A stretch of DNA of 15,737 nt, from assembly GCA_044867875.1 (NCBI GenBank), contig JBIOVR010000372.1:1-15737 (forward strand). The letters are read 5' to 3'. Position numbers and translations under genes: made by a program. Of the stretch, positions 8,575 through 14,581 are shown in pieces. How positions within the stretch are numbered: position 1 is the first letter of the stretch; the number at the start of each line of letters is the position of its first letter. A model generated the notes under the pieces. That model did not search any database. It was given only the letters and a program-made list of their open reading frames with translations, and had not been told where the DNA came from. The stretch is from VBAS01 sp044867875. GTDB lineage: Bacteria > Bacteroidota > Bacteroidia > Chitinophagales > Chitinophagaceae.

Positions 8575-9194
8575 TCAAAGTAGCCATCGTAGAAGACAAC
8601 GATCAATTTCGAACAGCGCTGGAAACAATTGTGGACCAGGAAAAAGATACAACGTTAGCGGGTTCGTATAACAGTGCTGAAAAAGCGTTAATTGGATTAA
8701 TGCAATCGCCGCCTGATATTGCGATCGTCGATATTAGTTTACCCGGATTGCGTGGCCCTGAACTGATTGTCCGTTTGAAAGATAAGATACCCCAAACACT
8801 ATTCATGGTGTGTACAATTCATGATGATAACGATACCATTTTTGAAGCTTTAAAAAGCGGTGCCGCAGGCTATATAGTAAAAGACCCGATTACTAAAGAA
8901 GAAATTGTAAAAGCCATTCATGATCTTATCAATGGTGGATCACCCATGAGTCCTTTTATTGCCAGGAAAGTGATTGGCGCTTTTCAAAAGCCTGTCATCA
9001 ATGACGTAAATTCTTTATTGAGCCAACGCGAAAAGGAAGTGCTTGAACAGGTTGCGCAAGGCTTACTTTATAAGGAAATTGCAATACGACTTGTTATCAG
9101 CCCGGAAACTGTAAAAAAACATCTTAAGAATATTTATCAAAAACTACACGTGCAAAATAAGGTGGAGGCGCTAAATAAATTCCGGCTTCTGTAA
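8571..9194 (+). CDS. LuxR/NarL-family response regulator
   Basis: This is a 207-residue cytosolic DNA-binding response regulator. The receiver domain (1-120) has the acidic pair E8-D9, phosphoacceptor D54 (IAIVDISLPG), switch T82 (MVCTIHDD) and invariant K104 (YIVKDP). The C-terminal LuxR-type helix-turn-helix (about 148-207) begins LLSQREKEVLEQVAQGLLYKE and contains the recognition-helix stretch ISPETVKKHLKNIYQKL. All key residues are intact, so it should be a working phosphorelay partner of the HisKA_3 kinase upstream, whose stop codon it overlaps by 4 bp. Target genes cannot be read from the sequence. The DUF4331 pair 171 bp downstream on the same strand is a possible but untested target. 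Confidence 0.95.
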   Translation: MIKVAIVEDNDQFRTALETIVDQEKDTTLAGSYNSAEKALIGLMQSPPDIAIVDISLPGLRGPELIVRLKDKIPQTLFMVCTIHDDNDTIFEALKSGAAGYIVKDPITKEEIVKAIHDLINGGSPMSPFIARKVIGAFQKPVINDVNSLLSQREKEVLEQVAQGLLYKEIAIRLVISPETVKKHLKNIYQKLHVQNKVEALNKFRLL

Positions 9195-9365
9195 TACTTC
9201 AATTTACCAAGATAAACGCAGTCTTTTTTTATTAGTTTAAATCTGCGACACCTCATCTCTCGTATCTATAACCGTATTGCCCGGCACTTTACATCGATCC
9301 GTTCAAGGGAAACTTATCCAACTGGTGAACTAATTAACAAATCACATCATTAAAAAACTTTCAAA

Positions 9366-10043
9366 ATGAAAAAAAGAAAAATTTTCATAACAGTATTTGT
9401 GTGCATGGTTGTTGCTGCTGCTGGTATTATATACGCTGCAGATCATATCGACGCACCAGCTGTTACGAACAAACCGACTGACATTACAGATGTTTATGTT
9501 TTCCGTGGTGAAAATCCTGACAATATGGTTTTTGTTGCCAACACACAAGGATTACTTTCACCCGCTGCTACTGCAGATGCAGGATTTGATGAGAATACAA
9601 TGATAGAGTTCAACATTGATAATAACGGCGACAATGTTGAAGACCTCGTGATCCAATGCATCGCAAAAAATGGCAAAATGAAAGTGTATGGTCCTACTGC
9701 ACCAAAAGTGACTGGTACTATTAGTTATTTAAACATTAATAAGCTTTCTGTGCAGACTGATATTACTAAGTATGGCCAGAATGCTTTATCTGCTACAGGT
9801 GATAATGGAGTAAAAGTATTTGCTGGCCCCCGTGATGATCCGTTTTTCTTTGATCTTGTACGATTCAGACAAGTAATTTCAGGAACAGCATCTTCATTCA
9901 ACAATCCCGGTAATGACACATTTGCGGGCACAAATGTAATGGCAATTGTAGTTGAAGTTCCAAAGTCTTTACTTGGAAGTAATGGCACTATTAATGTTTG
10001 GGCTGAATCTAAATCTGCTACAGGTTCAACATCAGTAAACTGA
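9366..10043 (+). CDS. DUF4331 family protein, N-terminal half only, exported
   Basis: The 225-residue protein has a signal peptide (MKKRKIFITVFVCMVVAAAGIIYA, cleavage before ADHIDAP). The mature start ADHIDAP...DITDVYVF corresponds to the 'SSHREAP...DNTDvYaF' opening of DUF4331 proteins. EFNIDNNGDNVEDLVIQ (about 82-98) matches the 'iDnnGDg-eD' strand, VFAGPRDDPFFFDL (about 151-164) is the family's hallmark block, and VVEVPKSLL...INVWAES matches the end of the N-terminal half. The protein stops there, whereas typical DUF4331 proteins run roughly 400-550 residues. The remainder is found in the next gene. Function is unknown; no enzyme motif is recognised. The ATG at 9366 preserves the signal peptide. 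It probably forms a two-gene operon with the lipoprotein 25 bp downstream. Confidence 0.88.
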   Translation: MKKRKIFITVFVCMVVAAAGIIYAADHIDAPAVTNKPTDITDVYVFRGENPDNMVFVANTQGLLSPAATADAGFDENTMIEFNIDNNGDNVEDLVIQCIAKNGKMKVYGPTAPKVTGTISYLNINKLSVQTDITKYGQNALSATGDNGVKVFAGPRDDPFFFDLVRFRQVISGTASSFNNPGNDTFAGTNVMAIVVEVPKSLLGSNGTINVWAESKSATGSTSVN

Positions 10044-10068
10044 TCACTAAATTTTAAAAATCAAAAAA

Positions 10069-10617
10069 ATGAAAAAGATCTTTCAATATGTATTCGTGGC
10101 ATCTGTAGTGGTTTTTTCAGCTTGCCAGAAAAATTTAAACAATAATTCGGGTGATGCAACAAAAGCAGGCGGAGTGCCACCACAAAATGAAGTGTATGTA
10201 CAGGGCGATCAAATGGCAAGACCAGCGATCAATACTGTGTTCGTTGGATCATCAAGAAAAAATGAATTCAATACAACAACACCAACTGCTATGGATGCTG
10301 CATTTAAGGCAGATTTTATAAACAAGCTTACAGCATTTGGATATACAACAAACATCTTGGGTCTTGATAAAAATACTTTTGCAAGTGTTCTTGTAACTGA
10401 TGTTTTAAATGCAAGTACAACTGGCATTACTTCTTTTTACAATGGAACACAAGTACTCACTGGTCGTGCATTGGCAGATGATGTGATCGATGTAGAACTG
10501 ACATTGATCTTTGGCGGAGCAACCGGCGCATCTAATCCCGGTCTTACCAGCGATCATGTAAATGGAAATGATAAACCATTCCTTACTTCATTCCCTTATA
10601 TGGCGAGTCCACATTAA
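10069..10617 (+). CDS. DUF4331 C-terminal-half lipoprotein
   Basis: The 182-residue protein has a lipoprotein signal peptide ending in the lipobox-like FSAC, with C19 as the likely lipidated residue, so it should be membrane-anchored on the periplasmic or outer face. The mature part corresponds to the C-terminal half of DUF4331. MARPAINTVFVGSSRKNEFNTTTP (from about residue 49) matches the 'plVNEVviP...k-FN-s-P' segment, ALADDVIDVELTLI (about 134-147) matches 'rLtDDViDieL', and HVNGNDKPFLTSFPYMASPH at the end matches the family's 'D-v--ND--FL-sFPYlA-PH' terminus. With the gene before it, it reconstitutes one complete DUF4331 sequence, each half with its own export signal. Function is unknown. 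A strong terminator follows 22 bp after the stop. Confidence 0.83.
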   Translation: MKKIFQYVFVASVVVFSACQKNLNNNSGDATKAGGVPPQNEVYVQGDQMARPAINTVFVGSSRKNEFNTTTPTAMDAAFKADFINKLTAFGYTTNILGLDKNTFASVLVTDVLNASTTGITSFYNGTQVLTGRALADDVIDVELTLIFGGATGASNPGLTSDHVNGNDKPFLTSFPYMASPH

Positions 10618-10649
10618 TTTGCTAATAAGCCAATATGCAAATGTGCTAA
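10618..10649 (+). repeat. Degenerate 8-bp tandem repeat after the DUF4331 stop codon
   Basis: Four consecutive octamers fitting TNNGCNAA begin at the first base after the TAA stop and run into the 5' arm of the terminator. The invariant T, GC and AA positions recur exactly every 8 bases. The last unit (TGTGCTAA) also forms part of the terminator stem. The role is unknown; it may be a remnant of short repeat slippage or of a dispersed intergenic repeat. Confidence 0.5.
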
Positions 10650-10676
10650 TGAAAAAGGTCTTTCATTAGCACATTT
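10639..10676 (+). terminator. 16-bp perfect hairpin terminator
   Basis: The arms AAATGTGCTAATGAAA (10639-10654) and TTTCATTAGCACATTT (10661-10676) are perfectly complementary around a 6-base loop. They are followed on the plus strand by a pyrimidine-rich CTTTTATT. The hairpin sits between two convergent genes (plus stop at 10617, minus stop at 10691) and so can stop the DUF4331 transcript. In the minus direction the T tract is weak, so its bidirectional action is less certain. Confidence 0.85.
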
Positions 10677-10690
10677 CTTTTATTAATAAA

Positions 10691-12124
10691 TTAGTTAGTT
10701 GTTTTATTGATCTTTCTTACAGTCGTCGTAGCGCCGCCATCCAATGTCATATCATGAGGTTTGTTTGTTTTCCATGCACCTCTTGTAAAGTCCGGTACAT
10801 CTACAGTTTTTGATCTTGCTTTTACAGATTGCTGGCTCAAATGAAAGATACTGCTCCAAGCTGCAGCATCATACACATTCTGATCAAGAGGTAAACCATT
10901 GCGTAAACAATCTATCAGTCTCCAGTCCATAATAAAATCCATACCGCCATGGCCACCGACTTCTTTTGCTATTTCACCAATATGGTTGACAATCGGTGGT
11001 GAGTATTTTTTATAGAGATCATCGAGTTCTTCTTTTTTGATCCAACTGTGACCAAAAGCAATTCTTTCAGGACCAGGGTATTTTTGTGCTGCACCTTTTG
11101 TACCGCTTACCAAATGAATTCTTGAATAAGGACGAAGTGAAGAAACGTCATGTTGAAGCATAATACTTTTGCCTTTATTTGTGCGGATAATTGTTGTATT
11201 CATATTGCCGCGATAAGGCTTGTCAACGTATTCTTTAAAGAATTCATCTTTTGCGGCCATGTCTTTTGCAAGGTTGTTCAATGTAAAATCATTAGTGCTC
11301 ATACTTACCAGGTGATCAAACTTATCACCACGATTTATATTCATGCATTGTGCAATAGGACCAAGCCCATGTGTTGGATAAAGATTTCCGTTCTTACCAA
11401 TATTTTCTTTCAGGCGCCACATATCGGCGTATGCGTTTTTATTAAACAGGTAATCTTTTGAAAGATCATGAATATAGGCGCCTTCAGCATGTACTAATTC
11501 GCCAAACATTCCTTGTCTTACCATATTTAATGTAAGCAATTCAAAAAAATCATAACAACAATTCTCCAGCATCATGCAATGCTTCTTTGTTTTTTCTGAT
11601 GTTTCTACCACCTGCCAGCATTGGTCGATCGTTTCACCAACATTTACTTCAGTAGCTGCATGTTTACCATGATTCATTGCATACACAGCAACAGGAGTAT
11701 GCAGATGCCATGGAGTAGGTGTGTACACAAGATCAACATCTTTACTTTCACATAAAGCCTTATATCCTTCTTCACCACTATATTCTTTTGCTTTGGTTCT
11801 TCCCATTTTTTCTAAAGTAGCCTGGGCTTTTGTAACACGATCAGGATATTTATCACAAAGCGCTGTAATCTCAACGCCTTCTATAAAACTTAATCTTTCA
11901 ACTGCACCTGAGCCACGCATGCCAAGTCCAACTATTCCGATCCTTACCACATCCATTTTTGGTGCGGCATAACCACACATATTGAAGCTTTGTTTGCCAT
12001 GATCGATCACTTCATTCCTGTCCTCTTCATTTTTTTTCACTTTGGCAAGAGATGGAAGACTAATGGATAATGCGCCAGTACCCAAAGAAAGATTGCGTAA
12101 AAATTTTCTGCGGTTTGATTTCAT
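10691..12124 (-). CDS. GH109-like Gfo/Idh/MocA-fold protein with Tat signal
   Basis: The 477-residue protein starts with a twin-arginine signal (NRRKFLRNLSLGTGALSISL), so it is exported folded, probably already holding its nucleotide. VRIGIVGLGMRGSG (about 60-73) is the Rossmann GxGxxG loop. PWHLHTPVAVYAMNHGKHAATEV (138-160), MMLENCCYDFFELLTLNMVRQG (184-205), HAEGAYIHDL (212-221) and GNLYPTHGLGP (246-256) are highly characteristic of glycoside hydrolase family 109. That family contains alpha-N-acetylgalactosaminidases using NAD+ in a redox-assisted elimination mechanism. E159, Y191, Y249 and H252 fall where the residues implicated in the Elizabethkingia enzyme would be expected; this alignment is from memory. 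Substrate specificity cannot be assigned, since GH109 also covers uncharacterised activities. No SusC/SusD pair or other glycoside hydrolase lies nearby. The start is set by the Tat motif. It lies 81 bp downstream of the dioxygenase-fold gene on the same strand. Confidence 0.86.
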   Translation of the reverse strand: MKSNRRKFLRNLSLGTGALSISLPSLAKVKKNEEDRNEVIDHGKQSFNMCGYAAPKMDVVRIGIVGLGMRGSGAVERLSFIEGVEITALCDKYPDRVTKAQATLEKMGRTKAKEYSGEEGYKALCESKDVDLVYTPTPWHLHTPVAVYAMNHGKHAATEVNVGETIDQCWQVVETSEKTKKHCMMLENCCYDFFELLTLNMVRQGMFGELVHAEGAYIHDLSKDYLFNKNAYADMWRLKENIGKNGNLYPTHGLGPIAQCMNINRGDKFDHLVSMSTNDFTLNNLAKDMAAKDEFFKEYVDKPYRGNMNTTIIRTNKGKSIMLQHDVSSLRPYSRIHLVSGTKGAAQKYPGPERIAFGHSWIKKEELDDLYKKYSPPIVNHIGEIAKEVGGHGGMDFIMDWRLIDCLRNGLPLDQNVYDAAAWSSIFHLSQQSVKARSKTVDVPDFTRGAWKTNKPHDMTLDGGATTTVRKINKTTN

Positions 12125-12205
12125 ATTGGAAATGTTGAAACTGCAAGTTCCTGAAATAAACGGTATGAAGATGAAATCAATATAAAATTGAGCAAACGAT
12201 TGCTA

Positions 12206-12886
12206 TTATTTCTGCAATGTGATAGAGTAAGAGAATTTTTGTGCATAAGGTGATTCTGTTTTTTCAGGCTTTGAGATCATAAAGTTATTACGGATCGAAT
12301 TCTCTCTTATTTTCCCAACCAATCTTTCATCATCATCAAATAAGAATTCGGTAATGAAAGATTGATAACCGTCTGTATCTACATGTACATGTATATGTGC
12401 AGGCAGATCGCTTTGTGGATAGCCGGAAGGTTTTATAGTATGCAATTCAAATTTGCCGTCTTTATCTGTCTTTATATAACCAAATAATCTTGCATGCCGC
12501 ATGTCACCTTCGTTCATTAAAACGTGTGGCACATCTGCAGCATACCAACCACGGACATCAGTATGATATAAATAAACCAACGCACCTGCTATTGGTTTGC
12601 CTTCTGCATTTTTTATTGTTCCGACCACTTTTATTTTTCTGCCTGGAATTGTATCGGTTGCAATTGAGGTCACTTCTGCCTTGCAATATTGTTTTATCAG
12701 TTCACGAAATGAAGTTTCAGGATGAACAGCATCATATTTTTTATCAGTAAGAATTTGTGAAATGGTTGCTTTGTTCGTTTTCAGTTTTTCTTCGGCTTCT
12801 TTTATCAGCGTTTCTTTATTTAATTGGCAAAAAGAAATAGTAGAAAATCCAGTGCATAGTAATATGCTCAATATTATTTCTTTCAT
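12206..12886 (-). CDS. Exported intradiol ring-cleavage dioxygenase-fold protein
   Basis: The 226-residue protein opens with a hydrophobic signal peptide (MKEIILSILLCTGFSTISFC, cleavage near residue 20). The core resembles the intradiol dioxygenase family (protocatechuate 3,4- or catechol 1,2-dioxygenases, non-haem Fe3+). GKPIAGALVYLYHTDVRGWY (97-115 region) and FGYIKTDKDGKFELHTIKPSGYP (about 135-157) match the family strands, and AHIHVHV (163-169) matches the His-x-His. The four expected iron ligands are present: Y115, Y156, H164 and H166. An additional roughly 80-residue N-terminal segment, partly helical, precedes the fold. Export is unusual for enzymes of aromatic catabolism, and no ring-cleavage pathway gene is nearby, so a different aromatic or non-aromatic substrate is plausible. 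A palindrome lies about 56-76 bp upstream of the start and could be an operator. Confidence 0.82.
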   Translation of the reverse strand: MKEIILSILLCTGFSTISFCQLNKETLIKEAEEKLKTNKATISQILTDKKYDAVHPETSFRELIKQYCKAEVTSIATDTIPGRKIKVVGTIKNAEGKPIAGALVYLYHTDVRGWYAADVPHVLMNEGDMRHARLFGYIKTDKDGKFELHTIKPSGYPQSDLPAHIHVHVDTDGYQSFITEFLFDDDERLVGKIRENSIRNNFMISKPEKTESPYAQKFSYSITLQK

Positions 12887-12941
12887 AGCTATAAAATTGT
12901 TAGGTGATCTTGCAGAAAACTTGTCAGTGTAATTTGTAGAA

Positions 12942-12962
12942 TTACTTTAATAAGTAAAGTAA
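12942..12962. repeat. Inverted repeat upstream of the dioxygenase-fold gene
   Basis: The arms TTACTTTA (12942-12949) and TAAAGTAA (12955-12962) are perfect complements around a 5-base centre. The element lies about 56-76 bp before the minus-strand start at 12886, a reasonable place for an operator, although its AT-only richness makes chance occurrence possible. Its right part, AATAAGTAAA, recurs at 13205-13214. Confidence 0.4.
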
Positions 12963-13092
12963 AAATCATTTAAAAAGTCATAATGAATGATAGATGGTTA
13001 ATTGAACAGATATATTATACTGCACATTTTTCCTGGGCAAAACCATATGAAATGCAGGAATAAATCCGGTATTTTAAATCAGTCTTTGGCTT

Positions 13093-13100
13093 TAGATTTG
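13093..13100 (+). promoter_or_regulatory. Bacteroidete -7 promoter element (TAGATTTG)
   Basis: TAGATTTG fits the Bacteroidota housekeeping -7 consensus TAnnTTTG at every fixed position. The -33 TTTG partner is imperfect; a TTTT/TTTA run around 13072-13076 sits at roughly the right distance. Transcription would start near 13105 and reach the tiny ORF at 13135. It is the only perfect match I found in an intergenic region of this window, but an 8-mer with six fixed bases can arise by chance. Confidence 0.4.
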
Positions 13101-13134
13101 AACTATGGTAACTGTTGGTATTAAATCCGTATTT

Positions 13135-13206
13135 ATGAAAAAGACCTTTGTTATCAATGCACTGATGATCTTGCTATCCTATGTTTTTTTATTGATAGTA
13201 TTATAA
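13135..13206 (+). CDS. Possible 23-residue single-helix membrane peptide
   Basis: The ORF reads MKKTFVINAL and continues with an almost entirely hydrophobic stretch (I, L, V, F, one Y, one S) to a TAA stop. It therefore looks like a two-lysine N-terminus followed by one transmembrane helix of about 18 residues. It lies 34 bp downstream of a perfect -7-type element on the same strand and in a gap with no other gene. I do not recognise a family; it could be a small membrane subunit, a type I toxin-like peptide or a chance ORF. No clear antisense RNA is visible. Confidence 0.3.
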   Translation: MKKTFVINALMILLSYVFLLIVL

Positions 13207-13243
13207 TAAGTAAAATAATAGGATAAACTTCAGGATCAAATGT

Positions 13244-13924
13244 TCACTGGTTTTCTAAAAGACCAGGTCTCCTTTCTTTCGTTCTTTTTAAGGATTCCTC
13301 ATTGCGCCATTCTTCTATCAGCCTGTGGTTTCCACTAAGCAAAGCTTCTGGTACTTTCCATCCGCGAAAGTCTTCTGGTCTTGTATACACAGGCGGTGCT
13401 AGTAAATTATCCTGGAAAGAATCGAATAAAGCCGATGTCTCATCATTTAAAACTCCGGGTATTAATCTGCCAATGCAATCAACCAATACAGCTGCAGCTA
13501 ATTCACCACCGCTTAATACATAATCTCCGATCGAGATCTCTTTTGTTACAAAATGTTCCCTGATCCTTTCATCAATTCCTTTATAATGACCACAGATCAT
13601 GATAATATTCTCTTTAAGAGAAAGATTATTTGCGATTTTTTGATCAAGCATTTCTCCATCTGGCGTTAAATAGATCACTTCATCGTATTTTCTTTCTGCA
13701 AAAAGTTGTTCTATAACTTTTGCCAGGGGCTCACACATCATCACCATACCGGCACCCCCTCCATATTGATAATCGTCTACCTGTCCGTATTCATTCACGG
13801 CCCATTGACGGAGGTTTTGTATATGAACTTCCAATAACTTTTTTTCCTGGGCTCTTTTCATAATGCTGTGTTGCATGGGGCTTTGCAACAGATCCGGTAA
13901 AACACTTATAATATCTATTCTCAT
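13244..13924 (-). CDS. trmD: tRNA (guanine-37-N1)-methyltransferase TrmD
   Basis: TrmD uses S-adenosylmethionine to methylate N1 of G37 in tRNAs reading CNN codons, preventing +1 frameshifts, and is essential in most bacteria. The 226-residue form starting MRIDIISVLPDLL matches the usual family start and length. Visible motifs are YGGGAGMVM (54-62), the trefoil-knot SAM-binding segments ICGHYKGIDER (110-120) and ISIGDYVLSGGE (130-141), catalytic Asp168 in FDSF, and VPEALLSGNHRLIEEWR (191-207). The frame extends upstream to a TTG at 13972, but that would add 16 atypical residues and begin inside the hsp20 terminator stem, so ATG 13924 is preferred. It is not in the common rpsP-rimM-trmD-rplS arrangement here. 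Confidence 0.96.
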   Translation of the reverse strand: MRIDIISVLPDLLQSPMQHSIMKRAQEKKLLEVHIQNLRQWAVNEYGQVDDYQYGGGAGMVMMCEPLAKVIEQLFAERKYDEVIYLTPDGEMLDQKIANNLSLKENIIMICGHYKGIDERIREHFVTKEISIGDYVLSGGELAAAVLVDCIGRLIPGVLNDETSALFDSFQDNLLAPPVYTRPEDFRGWKVPEALLSGNHRLIEEWRNEESLKRTKERRPGLLENQ

Positions 13925-13969
13925 AATTGTAAAGTTACAAAATTGAACAATGAGGCATTTTTCAAATAA

Positions 13970-14002
13970 CAAACCCCCACCATTCTAAATGATGGGGGTT
14001 TG
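13970..14002 (-). terminator. GC-rich hairpin terminator of hsp20
   Basis: Read on the minus strand, CAAACCCCCATCAT (14002-13989) pairs with ATGGTGGGGGTTTG (13983-13970) around a 5-base loop. All 14 positions pair if one U-G wobble is allowed, and the stem is followed by TTATTT. It starts 15 bp past the hsp20 stop and separates that gene from trmD. In the plus direction the same position is an A-C mismatch, so the element is built for the minus-strand transcript. Confidence 0.88.
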
Positions 14003-14016
14003 TCTTGATCATCTCT

Positions 14017-14469
14017 TTAATTTACGGAGATGTTTTTAACCTTTTTAGGTTGTTTAATTTCCATTTTAGGAATTAGAACTTTCAATTCCCCATTTTTGTA
14101 CTCTGCATTGATCTTGCCTGCATCACAATTTTCAGGAAGAGTGAAACTTCTGCTCCAACTACTGTAGTTATATTCGCGACGATTAAACCTTCCATTTTTT
14201 TCTTCCTTCACTTCTTTTTCTTTTTCAGCACTAATGGTCAGCATATCATCATAAGCATCCACTTTGAAATCTTTTTTATCCAAACCGGGTGCTGCAATGG
14301 TTAGTGCGAATTCCTTATCTGTTTCACTAACATTTACTGCCGGAACATTCATCACTTTTCCTAAACCGAAAAATTCATCCAACGGTGCATTGAAGAATTT
14401 TTCCATCAGGCCGCCATCGAATAATGTAGGCCATGATGTTCTTGGCTTGTCAATGGCTTTGTTTTCCAT
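14017..14469 (-). CDS. Small heat-shock protein, Hsp20/alpha-crystallin family
   Basis: This 150-residue ATP-independent chaperone binds unfolding proteins in the cytosol as large oligomers. The N-terminal arm (1-41) includes the aromatic-rich LMEKFFNAPLDEFFG. The alpha-crystallin domain spans about 42-136, from VPAVNVSETDKEFALTIAAPGLDKKDFKV through YSSWSRSFTLPENCD to AEYKNGELKVLIPK, the family's 'A-ykdGvL-v-iPK' signature. The C-terminal tail carries an I-x-V motif (ISV, 147-149) used for oligomer assembly. Length and layout are typical of bacterial class A Hsp20. No CIRCE operator is visible upstream. A 7-bp inverted repeat whose downstream arm ends two bases before the start codon might act as a weak RNA switch. 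A strong hairpin terminator follows the gene. Confidence 0.95.
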   Translation of the reverse strand: MENKAIDKPRTSWPTLFDGGLMEKFFNAPLDEFFGLGKVMNVPAVNVSETDKEFALTIAAPGLDKKDFKVDAYDDMLTISAEKEKEVKEEKNGRFNRREYNYSSWSRSFTLPENCDAGKINAEYKNGELKVLIPKMEIKQPKKVKNISVN

Positions 14470-14471
14470 AT

Positions 14472-14508
14472 AACTGTTTTTAAGGTTATGAAATAATGTT
14501 TAACAGTT
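14472..14508 (-). repeat. Inverted repeat in the hsp20 leader
   Basis: On the minus strand AACTGTT (14508-14502) and AACAGTT (14478-14472) are complementary with a 23-base AT-rich interval. The second arm ends two bases before the hsp20 ATG, so a folded leader would pair the region just upstream of the start codon. It could be a protein operator, a temperature-labile stem, or chance. Confidence 0.35.
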
Positions 14509-14581
14509 CTAAAGATGGCCATTTTATTTAGCCGAAAAAATGATGCCAGTGAGGATGAAATATGATTTTTGTCAGAAGTAA

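Larger units (their letters stand above)
12887..13243. other. 357-bp AT-rich gap between the dioxygenase gene and trmD
   Basis: This gap lies downstream of trmD and upstream of the dioxygenase-fold gene, both on the minus strand. It holds an 8-bp-arm inverted repeat (12942-12962), a perfect -7-type promoter element on the plus strand (13093-13100), a 23-codon plus-strand ORF (13135-13206) and a second copy of a 17-bp AT-rich motif (12946-12962 and 13202-13218, two mismatches). I see no tRNA and no clear terminator hairpin for trmD. From 12963 to 13092 I recognise nothing. Confidence 0.6.

Noticed and set aside
9195..9365. Possible small RNA or promoter before the DUF4331 pair
   Set aside because: I found no TAnnTTTG element, no convincing hairpin and no ORF; only a 5-bp inverted repeat that is expected by chance.
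10041..10071. Frameshift or nonsense mutation splitting a single DUF4331 gene
   Set aside because: The second gene begins with a complete lipoprotein signal peptide, which would not exist in the middle of an unsplit gene.
11150..11461. Plus-strand 103-codon open frame
   Set aside because: It is antisense to the GH109-like gene; the composition is Cys/Ile/His-rich shadow coding with no motif.
13925..13972. Upstream extension of trmD to a TTG start
   Set aside because: It would add 16 residues not typical of TrmD, and its start falls inside the hsp20 terminator stem; the ATG at 13924 gives the standard MRIDIIS start.
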